Shown: in pieces, positions 54,172 to 63,193 of the stretch
Position numbering within the stretch: the first letter of the stretch is position 1
How the letters are laid out: every line of letters begins with the position of its first letter
Source of the DNA: Aquabacterium sp.
GTDB lineage: Bacteria > Pseudomonadota > Gammaproteobacteria > Burkholderiales > Burkholderiaceae_C
Direction of reading: 5' to 3'
Length of the DNA stretch: 64,000 nt
Assembly (NCBI GenBank): GCA_030654395.1
Contig: JAURXM010000026.1
Coordinates: 1 to 64,000 of the forward strand
The notes under the pieces: model-generated
What the model was told of the DNA's origin: nothing
The model's input: only the letters and a program-made list of their open reading frames with translations
Databases searched by the model: none
Program-made: the position numbers and the translations under genes

Positions 54172-56168
54172 GTTTCTACATCCCTCCCATCGAAGACCGA
54201 GAGATCGCGTGGGCGTCAGAGCTTATGGGCCTCGGACCAAATGGGTTCGCCGCGATTGACGGAGACGACAGCAGGCTGAAGGCAATTCAGAATCTTCAGA
54301 CCTGCGATTTTGAGGCCTGTCCTGGTAGTGGTAAGACAACCCTGCTGGTCGCAAAGCTCGCTATCCTTGCTTCACGCTGGTCGTACCGCCAGAGTGGCAT
54401 CTGCGTCTTGTCGCACACAAATGCGGCGCGCGACGAGATAGACCACCGCGTCGGCGCCACCGCGTCGGGCTCATCCCTCGTTCGGTACCCGCATTTCATC
54501 GGCACGATTCACGGCTTCGTCAACGAGTTCTTGGCGACTCCATGGCTACGCTCCAAGGGGAATCCAGTTCGGTTGATTGACACAGACATCGCATTGAAGC
54601 GTCGATACGGAAAGCTGGCACGGAACTGGCGATACGTGATGGATCAGCGTAGCCTTGATAGGTATGCCCTGCAGTACGACAAGTCTGACTACTCCGGGGG
54701 AAAAAAAGGGAAGCTGGCAAGGGACACTGACTTTTGCCGAGCCATGGAGGCTGTTGCACGCGAAGGCAGCGAGGAAGGCTATTTCTGCTTCGATGAGATG
54801 TTCGTTTGGGCCAACGAACTTCTGGACAAGTATCCTGAGGTTGCCGCAAATCTGCGCAGACGCTTCCCGCTCGTCTTCATCGACGAAGCCCAGGACAACA
54901 GCCAACTCCAGTCGACCATGCTTCACCGCATCTTCTTGGAAGGTGACGCTCCGTCCACGCGACAAAGGTTTGGAGACTCCAATCAAGCAATCTACGCTTA
55001 CAACGGTGCAGACGGGGCGATGACAGACCCGTTTCCATCGGGAGCCCCTCAAAATCTGCCGCGCAGTTACCGTTTTTCACAAGGTATCGCTAACGTCGCG
55101 AAGGGCCTTGGCATTGTTCCACAGCCGCTCAACGGATCGGGCCCAACTCGAGGCAGGGTGTCGCGCGATGCACTACCGCCAGTCCTCTTCCTTTTCGACG
55201 ACAAATCTGTGCTCGATGTGCTGAGCCGTTATGGGGAGCATCTGATTTCGACGTTCACCCCCCAGGAATTGTCTGCTGGGGTCTTCACAGCGGTTGCCGG
55301 TGTCCATGATCTGGACGACAAGGGAGCACTCCCGATTCCCCGTGCGATGGGGCATTACGCCCCGACATACGACCCGGTCAGCGCGCGGAGGGAGTCAACG
55401 CCGGGAACGTTCGGTCAGTACCTCTGCAAGTCTTCTCGCGATGCGCTGGAGACCCACAACGCCCAGAGCATCGTCAACGGAGTGGCATCTGCCCTGCTGA
55501 GGCTTGCAGAACTTGCCGGAGCAACACCGACATCGTTCGGCGGACGGCGGTCCGCGCATCGGAGCGTTCGCGAGGCACTGGAAGGGAGCCCCGCGGCAGA
55601 GACCTACCGCTCCTTGCTGGACAAGTCGATCACCTTGCAAGGACAGTTCAACAAAGATGAATGGCAATCAGTATTACCGCTTATCAAGGAGATCGGGGGG
55701 CATATAGCTCGGGTGATCGAACTCCCGCAGGCTGCCACCGATTTTTTGACTGGACCCGATGGGTTGCAGAACCAGCCCACTGAAGCCAGCTCATCGCAGA
55801 CCATCCTGAATTTCTACAGCCATCCGCCTGAAGAGCCGAAGGTCAACATCCGCTTGGGGTCGATTCACTCCGTCAAAGGCGAGACCCATACCGCGACACT
55901 GGTCTTGGACAGCTTCTTCCATAAGCACCACCTGAGTGAACTGAAGCCATGGATTCTGGGCGAACGGGCGGGCGGGGCGAAGAAGCAGCAGAAGGGGAAG
56001 CCTGATATGGAGGGGCCTCGCTTGCTAAGTCGGCTCAAACTGCACTATGTAGCGATGACTCGTCCTTCGCACCTGCTCTGTCTTGCAATGAGACGGGACG
56101 TGTTCATAGATGACGAACTGAAGCAATTGCAGGCTCAAGGATGGCAGTTAGTGAACTGTGGCGCTTGA
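54168..56168 (+). CDS. Gabija-like UvrD/Rep helicase (GajB-like)
   Basis: A 666-aa superfamily 1A helicase: Walker A GSGKT (53-57) in EACPGSGKTTLLVAKLA, Walker B with Asp239/Glu240 in VFIDEAQDNSQLQ, motif III GDSNQAIYAYNGAD, motif V SVKGETHTATLVL and motif VI HYVAMTRPSHLL. The 1B domain carries the FIGTIHGFVNEF segment. It overlaps the OLD-family gene by four bases and shares its operon, which supports a Gabija-type assembly. It is longer than the roughly 500-residue prototype GajB, with an extra block around residues 340-520. No downstream partner gene is present. Confidence 0.85.
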   Translation: MSFYIPPIEDREIAWASELMGLGPNGFAAIDGDDSRLKAIQNLQTCDFEACPGSGKTTLLVAKLAILASRWSYRQSGICVLSHTNAARDEIDHRVGATASGSSLVRYPHFIGTIHGFVNEFLATPWLRSKGNPVRLIDTDIALKRRYGKLARNWRYVMDQRSLDRYALQYDKSDYSGGKKGKLARDTDFCRAMEAVAREGSEEGYFCFDEMFVWANELLDKYPEVAANLRRRFPLVFIDEAQDNSQLQSTMLHRIFLEGDAPSTRQRFGDSNQAIYAYNGADGAMTDPFPSGAPQNLPRSYRFSQGIANVAKGLGIVPQPLNGSGPTRGRVSRDALPPVLFLFDDKSVLDVLSRYGEHLISTFTPQELSAGVFTAVAGVHDLDDKGALPIPRAMGHYAPTYDPVSARRESTPGTFGQYLCKSSRDALETHNAQSIVNGVASALLRLAELAGATPTSFGGRRSAHRSVREALEGSPAAETYRSLLDKSITLQGQFNKDEWQSVLPLIKEIGGHIARVIELPQAATDFLTGPDGLQNQPTEASSSQTILNFYSHPPEEPKVNIRLGSIHSVKGETHTATLVLDSFFHKHHLSELKPWILGERAGGAKKQQKGKPDMEGPRLLSRLKLHYVAMTRPSHLLCLAMRRDVFIDDELKQLQAQGWQLVNCGA

Positions 56169-56448
56169 GTCAGTGTCGTAGCTCCCCCTGTTCCGGGAGG
56201 CTGCAAGCCCAATCGCACACCGTAGTCAGCTGTGCCTCGCACAGCGCCCGCTCAAATCAGCACAGGCGGCCGTCAGGTTGCCGATGCCTACCGTGAGTAG
56301 GTTTGCCGGCCGTGACCGGCTCCTTACGCTGCGAAGCAGTTGTTGATGCCGAGTGCCTGAGCAGCACCAGTTCGCAGCTTTCGGATGCAGTCATCGGGAG
56401 CAGCACGCATGGCGGATAGCTCGCAGGTCATTGTTTTGCCACCCGGCC
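56169..56448. other. Right edge of the defence insert, no gene
   Basis: Noncoding sequence between the helicase stop and a broken DUF2282 gene. A minus-strand frame at about 56333-56420 (LRTGAAQALGINNCFAA) is open but unrecognised. Short inverted repeats such as CTCCC/GGGAG are present; I found no clear attachment site or repeat matching the left edge. Confidence 0.35.
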
Positions 56449-56610
56449 TTACTTCTTGGCGCCACTGGCAGCGAACTTGGCTTTGGCTACCACCAAACCC
56501 AATCCACCCAGTGATACACAAGTGCCCTTGGGCACCAACTTCCATTCACCCACGTCCATGTCCAACTTGGACTGACCCGCACACGAATGGCTGCCCGATA
56601 GATTGGCGCA
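56449..56610 (-). pseudogene. N-terminally truncated DUF2282 (bufferin-type) gene
   Basis: The frame reads CANLSGSHSCAGQSKLD, then GEWKLVPKGTCVSLGG, the diagnostic second half of DUF2282 proteins, now known as precursors of copper-binding bufferin-type metallophores. The signal peptide and first cysteine motif are gone; upstream codons are unrelated. The tail LGLVVAKAKFAASGAKK is longer than usual. The partner genes of such operons (DUF692, DUF2063, DoxX) are missing. The loss probably accompanied an insertion or deletion at this edge. Confidence 0.55.
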
Positions 56611-56670
56611 ATGCGCCAGTAGCCAGTGCACATTCAAGAGCAATAGATAATTCCAGCAGGAGGAACTCTG

Positions 56671-57570
56671 ATGGACCGTCTCTACCTGATGACCGTGTTC
56701 GTAGCGGTAGCTGAAGATGAGAGCTTTGCTGGCGCAGCCAGAAGGCTGGGCATGTCACCGCCAGCTGTGACACGAGCCATCGCCAGCCTCGAAGAACGCT
56801 TGGGTGTGAAGCTGCTGAACCGCACCACCCGCTACGTGCGGGCCACAGAAGCCGGTCAACGGTATCTGGAAGATGCGCGCCGCGTGATCATGGCGGCAGA
56901 CGAAGCAGATGAAGCCGCAGTGGGCATCAGTGCGCAGCCACGTGGTCACATGACCATCACGGCCCCCGTTTTATTTGGCCGGATGTACGTCATGCCTGGC
57001 ATCGTCGATTACTTGCAGAAGTATCCCGACACCAGTGTCTCCGCCTTGTTCCTGGACCGCGTGGTCAACATGCTGGAAGAAGGGGTGGACGTTGGCATAC
57101 GCATTGGCGAGTTGTCAGACTCCAGCTACCGTGCCTTGCGTGTGGGGCATGTTCGACGTGTGATCTGCGCCTCTCCCGAATACATCAAGGAACATGGGAT
57201 TCCGCAGACGCCACACGACCTAAAAAGCCATCAGGTGATTGTGGCCAGCAGCCTGTCGCAAAACATCGAGTGGCGATTTGTGAACCAGAACGAACCGATC
57301 GCGGTACGAATCAAACCGCGTTTGACCGTCGCCAGCAATGATGGCGCCATCGAAGCGGCCACATTGGGTTTAGGTGTCACGCGCTTGATGTCCTATCAGG
57401 TGGCGCCACTGTTGGCCGCGGGCAAGCTCAAGATCGTGTTGAGTGAATATGAAACGCCGCAGGTACCGATTCACATCATCCACCGCGAGGGCCGCCATGC
57501 ATCAGCCAAGATGCGCACCTTCATTGACCTGATGGCCGAACGGCTGCGTGCAGATCCCTCACTCAACTGA
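56671..57570 (+). CDS. LysR-family transcriptional regulator
   Basis: A 299-aa LysR protein: winged helix MTVFVAVAEDESFAGAARRLGMSPPAVTRAIASLEERLG, then an effector domain with GHMTITAPVLFGRMYVMP and LDRVVNMLEEGVDVGIRIGEL. It belongs to the CrgA/DmlR-like group. GGAGGA stands just before the ATG. It is convergent with the reductase-DUF1348 fusion gene (22-base gap) and may control that gene and the glutathione S-transferase behind it. Confidence 0.92.
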   Translation: MDRLYLMTVFVAVAEDESFAGAARRLGMSPPAVTRAIASLEERLGVKLLNRTTRYVRATEAGQRYLEDARRVIMAADEADEAAVGISAQPRGHMTITAPVLFGRMYVMPGIVDYLQKYPDTSVSALFLDRVVNMLEEGVDVGIRIGELSDSSYRALRVGHVRRVICASPEYIKEHGIPQTPHDLKSHQVIVASSLSQNIEWRFVNQNEPIAVRIKPRLTVASNDGAIEAATLGLGVTRLMSYQVAPLLAAGKLKIVLSEYETPQVPIHIIHREGRHASAKMRTFIDLMAERLRADPSLN

Positions 57571-57592
57571 GCCATTGCGCGCAGCCATGCAA

Positions 57593-59437
57593 TCACAAGC
57601 CTAGATCACTCAAGCTGGGGTGGTCATCTGGCCTGCGGCCTTGGGGCCAGTGGAACTTGCGATCCTGCTCGGTAATGGCCAAGTCGTTGATGCTGGCATG
57701 GCGCACAGCCATGTAGCCCTTGGCATCGAACTCCCAGTTTTCATTGCCGTACGAGCGAAACCACTGGCCAGACTCATCTCGCCATTCGTATGCAAACCGC
57801 ACGGCGATGCGGTGGGAATCAAATGCCCAAAGCTCTTTGATCAATCGGTACTCGTGCTCCTTGGCCCATTTGCGGGTCAGGAAGACCTCGATTTCCTCAC
57901 GGCCCTGGGGGAACTCGGCTCGGTTGCGCCATCGGCTATTTGGGGTGTAGGCCATGGCAACACGCTTGGGTTCACGTGTGTTCCATGCATCTTCTGCCAG
58001 ACGGACTTTGGTCACAGCAGCCTCGCGGTTGAAAGGCGGTAAAGGCAAGCGGGGGGCTTCAACCTTTTTGCGGGTGACTTTGTCGCGAAGCGTGACGAAC
58101 TCTTCAGCCGCTGAAGGATGCAGCGCCACCGTGGCGTCGAAGTCAGCCTTGGTCGCCCCCATGCGGATGGCAATCGCCAAACCTTGGATGATCTCCGGGG
58201 CATCGTCGCCCACCATGTGCGCGCCCAACACACGTTGCGTGGCTGAGTCCACAATCAACTTCACCAACGTTTTCTCGTCTCGCCCTGAAAGGGTATGACC
58301 CATGTTGCGAAACTTGGCGCTGTAGATGTCCACTTCGCCATATTGATCCAAAGCCTGGGCCTCGGACAGGCCCACTGTCCCGATAGGCGGCTGGCTGAAC
58401 ACAGCGGTTGGCACAGTCGTCAAATCTGCGCTGACGGGTTTGCCACCAAACAGGGTTTGAGCCAGCGCCGCACCTTCGCGAATGGCCACAGGGGTCAGCG
58501 CAATGCGATTGGTGACGTCGCCAACCGCGTGGATGCTGGCGATGTTTGTCTGGCCCAATGGGCTGACGGGTACCCCGCCCACACTGTCCAGGTTCACGCC
58601 GACTTCAGCCAAGCCCAAGCCTTGTGTATTGGGTACACGCCCCGTGGCATACATGACGGCATCCACTTCCAAGGCTTCATTCGCCTCACCGGTCATGGTC
58701 ACGGTTAAACCACCGTTGTCGGATTGGTCGATGCGTGCCACATCGGTGCGCAGCCTCATGGCCACGCCTTTCTTCACCATCTCATCTTGCAGGTGCGTGC
58801 GGACATCATCGTCGAACCCGCGCAAGATTTGCTCACCACGGTAGCTCAAGGTCACCTGCGCGCCCAAGCCATTGAAGATGCCCGCAAACTCGACAGCGAT
58901 GTAGCCGCCCCCAACGATGAGGATTCGTTTGGGCAATGCAGGCAGGTCAAATGCCTCGTTGGACGTGATGGCATGTTCAATGCCCGGCACATCGGGCAAG
59001 AAGGGCTTGCCCCCTGTGGCGATCAAAATGTGTTGGGCTCGAAAGCGCTGGCCGTTCACGTCAACGGTGTGCGGGTCGATGACGCGGGCTGTGCCGTGCA
59101 TCACGGACACCGTCGATCCAATCAGGTTCTTTTCATAGATGCCACTCAAGCGCCCGATTTCCTTGTTCTTGGCCTCAATCAGTTGCGGCCAGGACAGGGT
59201 TGCATCTGGCACCGTCCATCCAAAGCCTTGTGCATCTGCAAAGTCTTGTGAAAACTGCGACGCATAGACCAGCAGCTTTTTGGGGACACAACCGCGAATG
59301 ACGCAGGTCCCCCCGTAACGATGGTTCTCAGCAATGGCAACGGTTGCGCCCAGCCCAGCAGCAATGCGCGCAGCACGTACGCCCCCCGATCCACCGCCGA
59401 TAACAAAGAGTTGAAAATCGCATTGAGACATGGTCAT
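57593..59437 (-). CDS. gor: Glutathione reductase fused to a DUF1348 (SnoaL-like) domain
   Basis: A 614-aa protein. Residues 1 to about 460 are a complete glutathione-disulfide reductase: FAD motif GGGSGG near 14-19, the redox pair Cys45/Cys50 in [16 protein letters not shown](P) motif [11 protein letters not shown], and the dimer-interface [12 protein letters not shown]. Residues about 468-614 are a full DUF1348/NTF2-like domain ([50 protein letters not shown]). The join is a continuous frame without stop or shift. DUF1348 is normally a separate protein of about 150 residues. It is followed downstream on the strand by nothing, and preceded by a glutathione S-transferase gene. Confidence 0.88.
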   Translation of the reverse strand: MTMSQCDFQLFVIGGGSGGVRAARIAAGLGATVAIAENHRYGGTCVIRGCVPKKLLVYASQFSQDFADAQGFGWTVPDATLSWPQLIEAKNKEIGRLSGIYEKNLIGSTVSVMHGTARVIDPHTVDVNGQRFRAQHILIATGGKPFLPDVPGIEHAITSNEAFDLPALPKRILIVGGGYIAVEFAGIFNGLGAQVTLSYRGEQILRGFDDDVRTHLQDEMVKKGVAMRLRTDVARIDQSDNGGLTVTMTGEANEALEVDAVMYATGRVPNTQGLGLAEVGVNLDSVGGVPVSPLGQTNIASIHAVGDVTNRIALTPVAIREGAALAQTLFGGKPVSADLTTVPTAVFSQPPIGTVGLSEAQALDQYGEVDIYSAKFRNMGHTLSGRDEKTLVKLIVDSATQRVLGAHMVGDDAPEIIQGLAIAIRMGATKADFDATVALHPSAAEEFVTLRDKVTRKKVEAPRLPLPPFNREAAVTKVRLAEDAWNTREPKRVAMAYTPNSRWRNRAEFPQGREEIEVFLTRKWAKEHEYRLIKELWAFDSHRIAVRFAYEWRDESGQWFRSYGNENWEFDAKGYMAVRHASINDLAITEQDRKFHWPQGRRPDDHPSLSDLGL

Positions 59438-59499
59438 AACCTAGTTTGAGAGGTAGATCCACAAGGGTTTCATCATCAAACCCTCGCCAGCAGGAACAA

Positions 59500-60132
59500 T
59501 CAAGCAGCCATCGCCCTGAGTGCTCGTTGCGTGGCTGGCCGAGCCTCAATGGCTTGCACCCACCTTTGCACCGCTGGATAGGCAGACATGTCCATCCCCA
59601 AATAGCCCGCAGCCACACGCAACCAGGCAAAGTTGGCCACATCCGCGATGGAATACAAGTCCCCCGCCAACCAGTTTGATTCTTGGAGGCGATGCTCCAG
59701 CACCGAGGTCAGGCGTGCTGACTCATTTTGGTATCGAGTCAGGCCCACCGTGACGTCCGGTGCATTTCGTGTAAACCACCCAACCTGGCCAAACATCGGG
59801 CCAATGCCAGATACCTGAAAGAACAGGTATTCGAGTGCCCGGACACGACCCACAGGGTCTTGGGGGATCAAGGCGCTGTACTTGTCGGCCAGATACAGCA
59901 AGATGGCGCCAGACTCAAACACAGATAAGCCCTCACCGCCACCGGCCACTGCGCGGTCCACGATGGCCGGAATGCGGCCATTGGGATTGATGCGCAAAAA
60001 CTCAGGCTGCTTTTGCTCGTTTTGCGCCAGATCGAGTGTGTGCAGGGTGTAGGGCACCCCTAATTCTTCCAACGCAATCGGGATCTTGATGCCATTGGGG
60101 GTGTTCGCTGTGTAGACGTCAATCACGATCAA
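59500..60132 (-). CDS. Glutathione S-transferase (nu-class-like)
   Basis: A 210-aa protein: thioredoxin-fold N-domain with TANTPNGIKIPIALEELGVPY (Thr-Asn as in YfcG/YghU), the cis-Pro region NPNGRIPAIVD and VFESGAILLYLADKY, then a helical C-domain with FFQVSGIGPMFGQVGWF and LYSIADVANFAW. Nu-class enzymes bind two glutathiones and reduce peroxides or disulfides. It lies 62 bases ahead of the glutathione-reductase fusion on the same strand, so the two likely form a glutathione-redox operon. Confidence 0.92.
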   Translation of the reverse strand: MIVIDVYTANTPNGIKIPIALEELGVPYTLHTLDLAQNEQKQPEFLRINPNGRIPAIVDRAVAGGGEGLSVFESGAILLYLADKYSALIPQDPVGRVRALEYLFFQVSGIGPMFGQVGWFTRNAPDVTVGLTRYQNESARLTSVLEHRLQESNWLAGDLYSIADVANFAWLRVAAGYLGMDMSAYPAVQRWVQAIEARPATQRALRAMAA

Positions 60133-60371
60133 ACCTTTGTATCAAATATCCAGAATCAACTCGTCAAACTGAGCCGATTGAATCACAAAGGGCTTATGAG
60201 TCGCCTACTGTGACTACCTGAGCTCTAAATGAGAATACCCTGTGGGGGCAATTCAGTATTCCGGATTTTGCAAGAGTCTGAACACAATGCGTGCATCTGC
60301 CACCAGATGCCAGAGTAGGCACAGCGGACTGGTTTCACGGACTGATAGCCATTGACATGGCTTGCCTCGAT

Positions 60372-60974
60372 TCAAAACCCCAAGCTGGCCATCAAGTCGT
60401 CCACATCGTCTTGCTTGAGCGCCTTGTCAGGTGTTTGTGGGCCTTCCAGCGTGTGACCCACATCGACAGGCGCGTCCAATTCACTGGACATGTCCGCCAG
60501 CATGGTCAACAACTGACCTTCTGCCATCGTGATGATGTTCACGACTTTCGTGATGACCTGGCCTGACAAATCCTGAAAGGACTGCGTCATCATGATCTCG
60601 GTCAGCAACTCGTTTTGCCGCTCAGCAAACTGGGCTGAGTTCTCGACATGCTGGGCGCATTGGGCGAGCATGGCCCGACAAGCTTCAGGGCTGATATCTC
60701 CCTCAGCCATGGTGCGAATCGATGCGGCCATCTCCCGGCCTCGGTTGACCATGTCTGCGCAAGAGGGTAGCCCCTTTTCCACATTGGCCAGCACCTTGTG
60801 CGCCGCGTCTTCGGTGAGTTGACCGACATAGATCAGCCGATCACGCGCATCAGGAATCTCCTGCGTGACCTCCACCAGCTTGAGGTGATAGCCCAGCTCC
60901 TGCAGCGTCGATTGCAGTGTGCGAGTTAGTTGATCAATCTGGGCGACTGATGGCGTTGTCAATGGGCGGGACAT
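60372..60974 (-). CDS. cheZ: Chemotaxis protein CheZ
   Basis: A 200-aa CheY-P phosphatase with a long helical hairpin. The catalytic Asp135 and Gln139 sit in MTQSFQDLSGQVI, equal to Asp143/Gln147 of E. coli. A flexible linker is followed by the CheY-binding tail DDVDDLMASLGF. All functional parts are intact. No cheY, cheA or flagellar gene is in this window, so it stands apart from its partners. The 239-base gap before the glutathione S-transferase gene (60133-60371) shows no gene. Confidence 0.93.
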   Translation of the reverse strand: MSRPLTTPSVAQIDQLTRTLQSTLQELGYHLKLVEVTQEIPDARDRLIYVGQLTEDAAHKVLANVEKGLPSCADMVNRGREMAASIRTMAEGDISPEACRAMLAQCAQHVENSAQFAERQNELLTEIMMTQSFQDLSGQVITKVVNIITMAEGQLLTMLADMSSELDAPVDVGHTLEGPQTPDKALKQDDVDDLMASLGF

Positions 60975-61107
60975 GTGGCGTCGGTCCTTTGGCGTTTCGG
61001 ATAGGCGTCAACACGGCGTGAGTTGCCGCTGCAGCATGCACTGTCTTCGACCACAAGCGCCACCGTCTTGAGCGGTAATCACCACCGCCGTGCCCAATTG
61101 CGCCGAA

Positions 61108-61779
61108 TTACCTGACCCAGGCGTCGGCCTGTTCACTCAAAGCGGCCAAGGCTTCATAAAACCGCCCGACATGCACCCCATCCACGACCCCGTGGTGAAC
61201 TTGCACTGCCACGGGCATCACGACGACATCGCCCCGCGCCATGAACTTGCCCAGCGTGATCACAGGGATGTAGCCATAGACGGGGTCATAGGGGTGCGTG
61301 AAAGCCGTGAAGCTGAACCAAGGGATGCTCGTGATGAAAAACATCTGGTGCTTGCAGCCCACGCCCAAGTCCGGCTCGACCTTGACCGCGCTCATGCGCG
61401 CTGTGGCGTCATCGCAGTAGGCCTTGAAGTCCTCTAGATACAGCCCGTCGCAAAAGGAGAACAAGTCGCCTTCGCGCGCTACGGTGTAGCCGGGGTCAAC
61501 CCGATCGAACTCATACAGGTCGCCGTCGATCACGCGGTGCCGCAAGGCAGGCACGCTATTGACCGCACGGGATACCGCATGGCTCATGGCTAAGAAAAAG
61601 GAAACGCCCGCAGCTTGTGCGGCCCGTTTGATACCGGTGACGTCTATTTCGCAGGTCGTGCTGAACTGCGGCATCAGCCGGTCATTGAACGCACGCAAAA
61701 TGTCTGCGCGCGCATAGTGCGCTAGATCGATCTTGCGTTTGTTTGACAACACAGGGCTCGAACGCGCCCGAAGGCGCAT
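61108..61779 (-). CDS. CatA-like chloramphenicol acetyltransferase family protein
   Basis: A 223-aa protein with the active-site block VQVHHGVVDGVHVGRF (His195 in HHxxxDG), SIPWFSFTAFTHP and ALRHRVIDGDLYEFD, all matching type A chloramphenicol acetyltransferases and their non-resistance relatives. The homotrimeric enzymes transfer acetyl from CoA. Whether chloramphenicol is a substrate cannot be told; many chromosomal members are not resistance genes. A GTG start at 61752 is an alternative. It follows infA by nine bases on the same strand. Confidence 0.8.
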   Translation of the reverse strand: MRLRARSSPVLSNKRKIDLAHYARADILRAFNDRLMPQFSTTCEIDVTGIKRAAQAAGVSFFLAMSHAVSRAVNSVPALRHRVIDGDLYEFDRVDPGYTVAREGDLFSFCDGLYLEDFKAYCDDATARMSAVKVEPDLGVGCKHQMFFITSIPWFSFTAFTHPYDPVYGYIPVITLGKFMARGDVVVMPVAVQVHHGVVDGVHVGRFYEALAALSEQADAWVR

Positions 61780-61788
61780 TGGGCTAAA

Positions 61789-62046
61789 TCAATGTGTACG
61801 ACGCTGAGGCGCTTGGTATCCACCGCGCTCAATGTGACGGAAGGTGATACGGCCCTTGGTCAAATCATACGGAGACAACTCTAGCGACACTTTGTCACCC
61901 GCAAGGATGCGGATGTGGTGCTTTTTCATCTTGCCCGATGTGTAGGCGACCAATTGGTGGCCGTTTTCCAGCGTGACGCGGAACCGCGAGTCCGGTAGGA
62001 CTTCGGTCACAACGCCATTCATCTCGATCAGTTCTTCTTTGGCCAT
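61789..62046 (-). CDS. infA: Translation initiation factor IF-1 (extended copy)
   Basis: An 85-aa OB-fold protein: [47 protein letters not shown] and [18 protein letters not shown]. It blocks the ribosomal A site during initiation. The C-terminal extension ([16 protein letters not shown]) makes it longer than the 72-residue standard factor, as in the second infA gene of many Burkholderiales, often near a cold-shock gene as here. ATG 62046 is chosen by homology. Confidence 0.95.
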   Translation of the reverse strand: MAKEELIEMNGVVTEVLPDSRFRVTLENGHQLVAYTSGKMKKHHIRILAGDKVSLELSPYDLTKGRITFRHIERGGYQAPQRRTH

Positions 62047-62514
62047 GAGTCTTTTAAAATGTACGGTCAGGTAATCGACGCCGATGCACCAGGGCACTGT
62101 TGTCGGGAACCTCTTTCACCGGCTGCGCCACAGCATCTGCGGCCCGAAGAAGAGGTTAAATGAGGCGCTCTTGGCACGCTCTAGCAAAAGGCGCCCAAAA
62201 GCCGCACCCATGCTTTGCCGCCAGGGCAACATTCCACTGTACCACGTACGCAAGGTTTGTGGTGAAAAGTTCACGTTAATACGCCAGAACAGCACCTCAA
62301 GCGGCCGGACAAAATACTTCTGGCATTTTCGCACGAAGTCAGATAGACTGCGCTCTGTAGGTATGCCAAGACCGTCGTTTCAGAGGTCTGTTCGTCCCCT
62401 GCCGTCCTGGCAGGTCAGGTTGAATTCCCCCCCAGGTGATCATCTTGTGTGTCTCTGCTGCGCTTCGGCATGATGTCGCGCGCATTTTTTAATCACTTGT
62501 TTAAGGAAATAAAT
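62047..62514. other. Divergent infA-cspA intergenic region
   Basis: A 468-base noncoding span. A candidate plus-strand promoter is CTGGCA followed 18 bases on by TAGACT around 62321-62350, giving a leader of about 160 bases before cspA, which fits the long structured 5' leaders of cold-shock genes. An A/T-rich, well placed AAGGA precedes the cspA ATG. Open frames on both strands here lack recognisable protein features. Confidence 0.4.
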
Positions 62515-62727
62515 ATGTCAACCAGCCAAACCGGTACCGTTAAGTGGTTCAACGAAGGCAAGGGCTTCGGCTTCATTGCTCAAGACAATGGCGGCAACGA
62601 CCTGTTCGCCCACTTCAGCGAAATCCGTGGTTCGGGCTTCAAGACTCTGCAAGAAAACCAACGCGTTGAATTCGACATCACGCAAGGCCAAAAGGGTCTG
62701 CAAGCTTCGAACATCCGCGTCATCTAA
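62515..62727 (+). CDS. cspA: Cold-shock protein (CspA family)
   Basis: A 70-aa nucleic-acid chaperone with RNP1 KGFGFIAQD and RNP2 DLFAHFSEI, the start [15 protein letters not shown] and the terminal ASNIRVI. Length is typical. AAGGA lies nine bases before the ATG. Strong codon bias (for example repeated AAC, TTC, GGC) suggests high expression. Two hairpins follow the stop. Confidence 0.96.
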   Translation: MSTSQTGTVKWFNEGKGFGFIAQDNGGNDLFAHFSEIRGSGFKTLQENQRVEFDITQGQKGLQASNIRVI

Positions 62728-62733
62728 TGTCGC

Positions 62734-62753
62734 GCTGACCTTCGCAGGTCAGC
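62734..62753 (+). terminator. Hairpin 1 downstream of cspA
   Basis: GCTGACC (62734-62740) pairs with GGTCAGC (62747-62753) around TTCGCA. It is followed by an A-run rather than T-run, so on the plus strand it stabilises the 3' end together with hairpin 2. Confidence 0.55.
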
Positions 62754-62760
62754 AACAAAA

Positions 62761-62788
62761 AACCGCAGAGTAGTCTGCGGTTTTTTTT
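62761..62788 (+). terminator. Rho-independent terminator of cspA
   Basis: A nine-base stem, AACCGCAGA (62761-62769) with TCTGCGGTT (62774-62782) and a GTAG loop, runs directly into eight T residues (62781-62788). The preceding A-run would let it work in the minus direction too, ending the convergent small gene. Confidence 0.92.
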
Positions 62789-62813
62789 CGCCTGTACATC
62801 ACCAAACAGCGCG

Positions 62814-63080
62814 TCAGGCTGTAGGTCGACGACTCACCAGATTGCACAAATTGCGGCCCGTTTCGGTCAGCCTCAGCCCACCACCGGCCCACTCTAGCCA
62901 ATCCAAGGCCACGTAATCCGTGATGAGGTCATCACCGATCAAGTTAGCTTGTCTGGCTTTGAGACATTCAAGCGTATGGGGCAGCATGGCCCGCAACATA
63001 TCCGACCGAGATGGCGGCAGTGTGCGTCCTGGCCGAATGGCCGGCGGATCGCCCGGCGTCAGTATGTTCGGCATGATCAT
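62814..63080 (-). CDS. Small hypothetical protein, possibly winged-helix-like
   Basis: An 88-aa protein. After a Pro-rich N-terminus (NILTPGDPPAIRPGRTLPPS) it has HTLECLKARQANLIGDDLI and ALDWLEWAGGGLRLTETGRNLC, which reads like a helix, a wing and the TxxG turn of small winged-helix domains. I do not recognise the family. It ends near the cspA terminator and is divergent from the MFS gene. M1 (63080) or M3 (63074) could be the start. Confidence 0.5.
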   Translation of the reverse strand: MIMPNILTPGDPPAIRPGRTLPPSRSDMLRAMLPHTLECLKARQANLIGDDLITDYVALDWLEWAGGGLRLTETGRNLCNLVSRRPTA

Positions 63081-63193
63081 TCCTTGGTCGCTACATGTAG
63101 CAGCGCTGGTTCAGACTACCACCACCAGCCCGTTTCAGGGGTAATTTCGTAGCAAGGGCATGTACCCATGGCCCGATATGGCACAGTGCCCGC

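Noticed and set aside
52141-56168. PARIS or RecBCD-like system
   Set aside because: The first protein has a C-terminal TOPRIM nuclease domain and the second has full SF1A helicase motifs. PARIS lacks the helicase, and no RecB nuclease motif was found.
61108-61779. Acquired chloramphenicol resistance gene
   Set aside because: It lies nine bases after infA with similar composition and no mobile element, so a native CAT-like enzyme is more likely. Resistance cannot be inferred.
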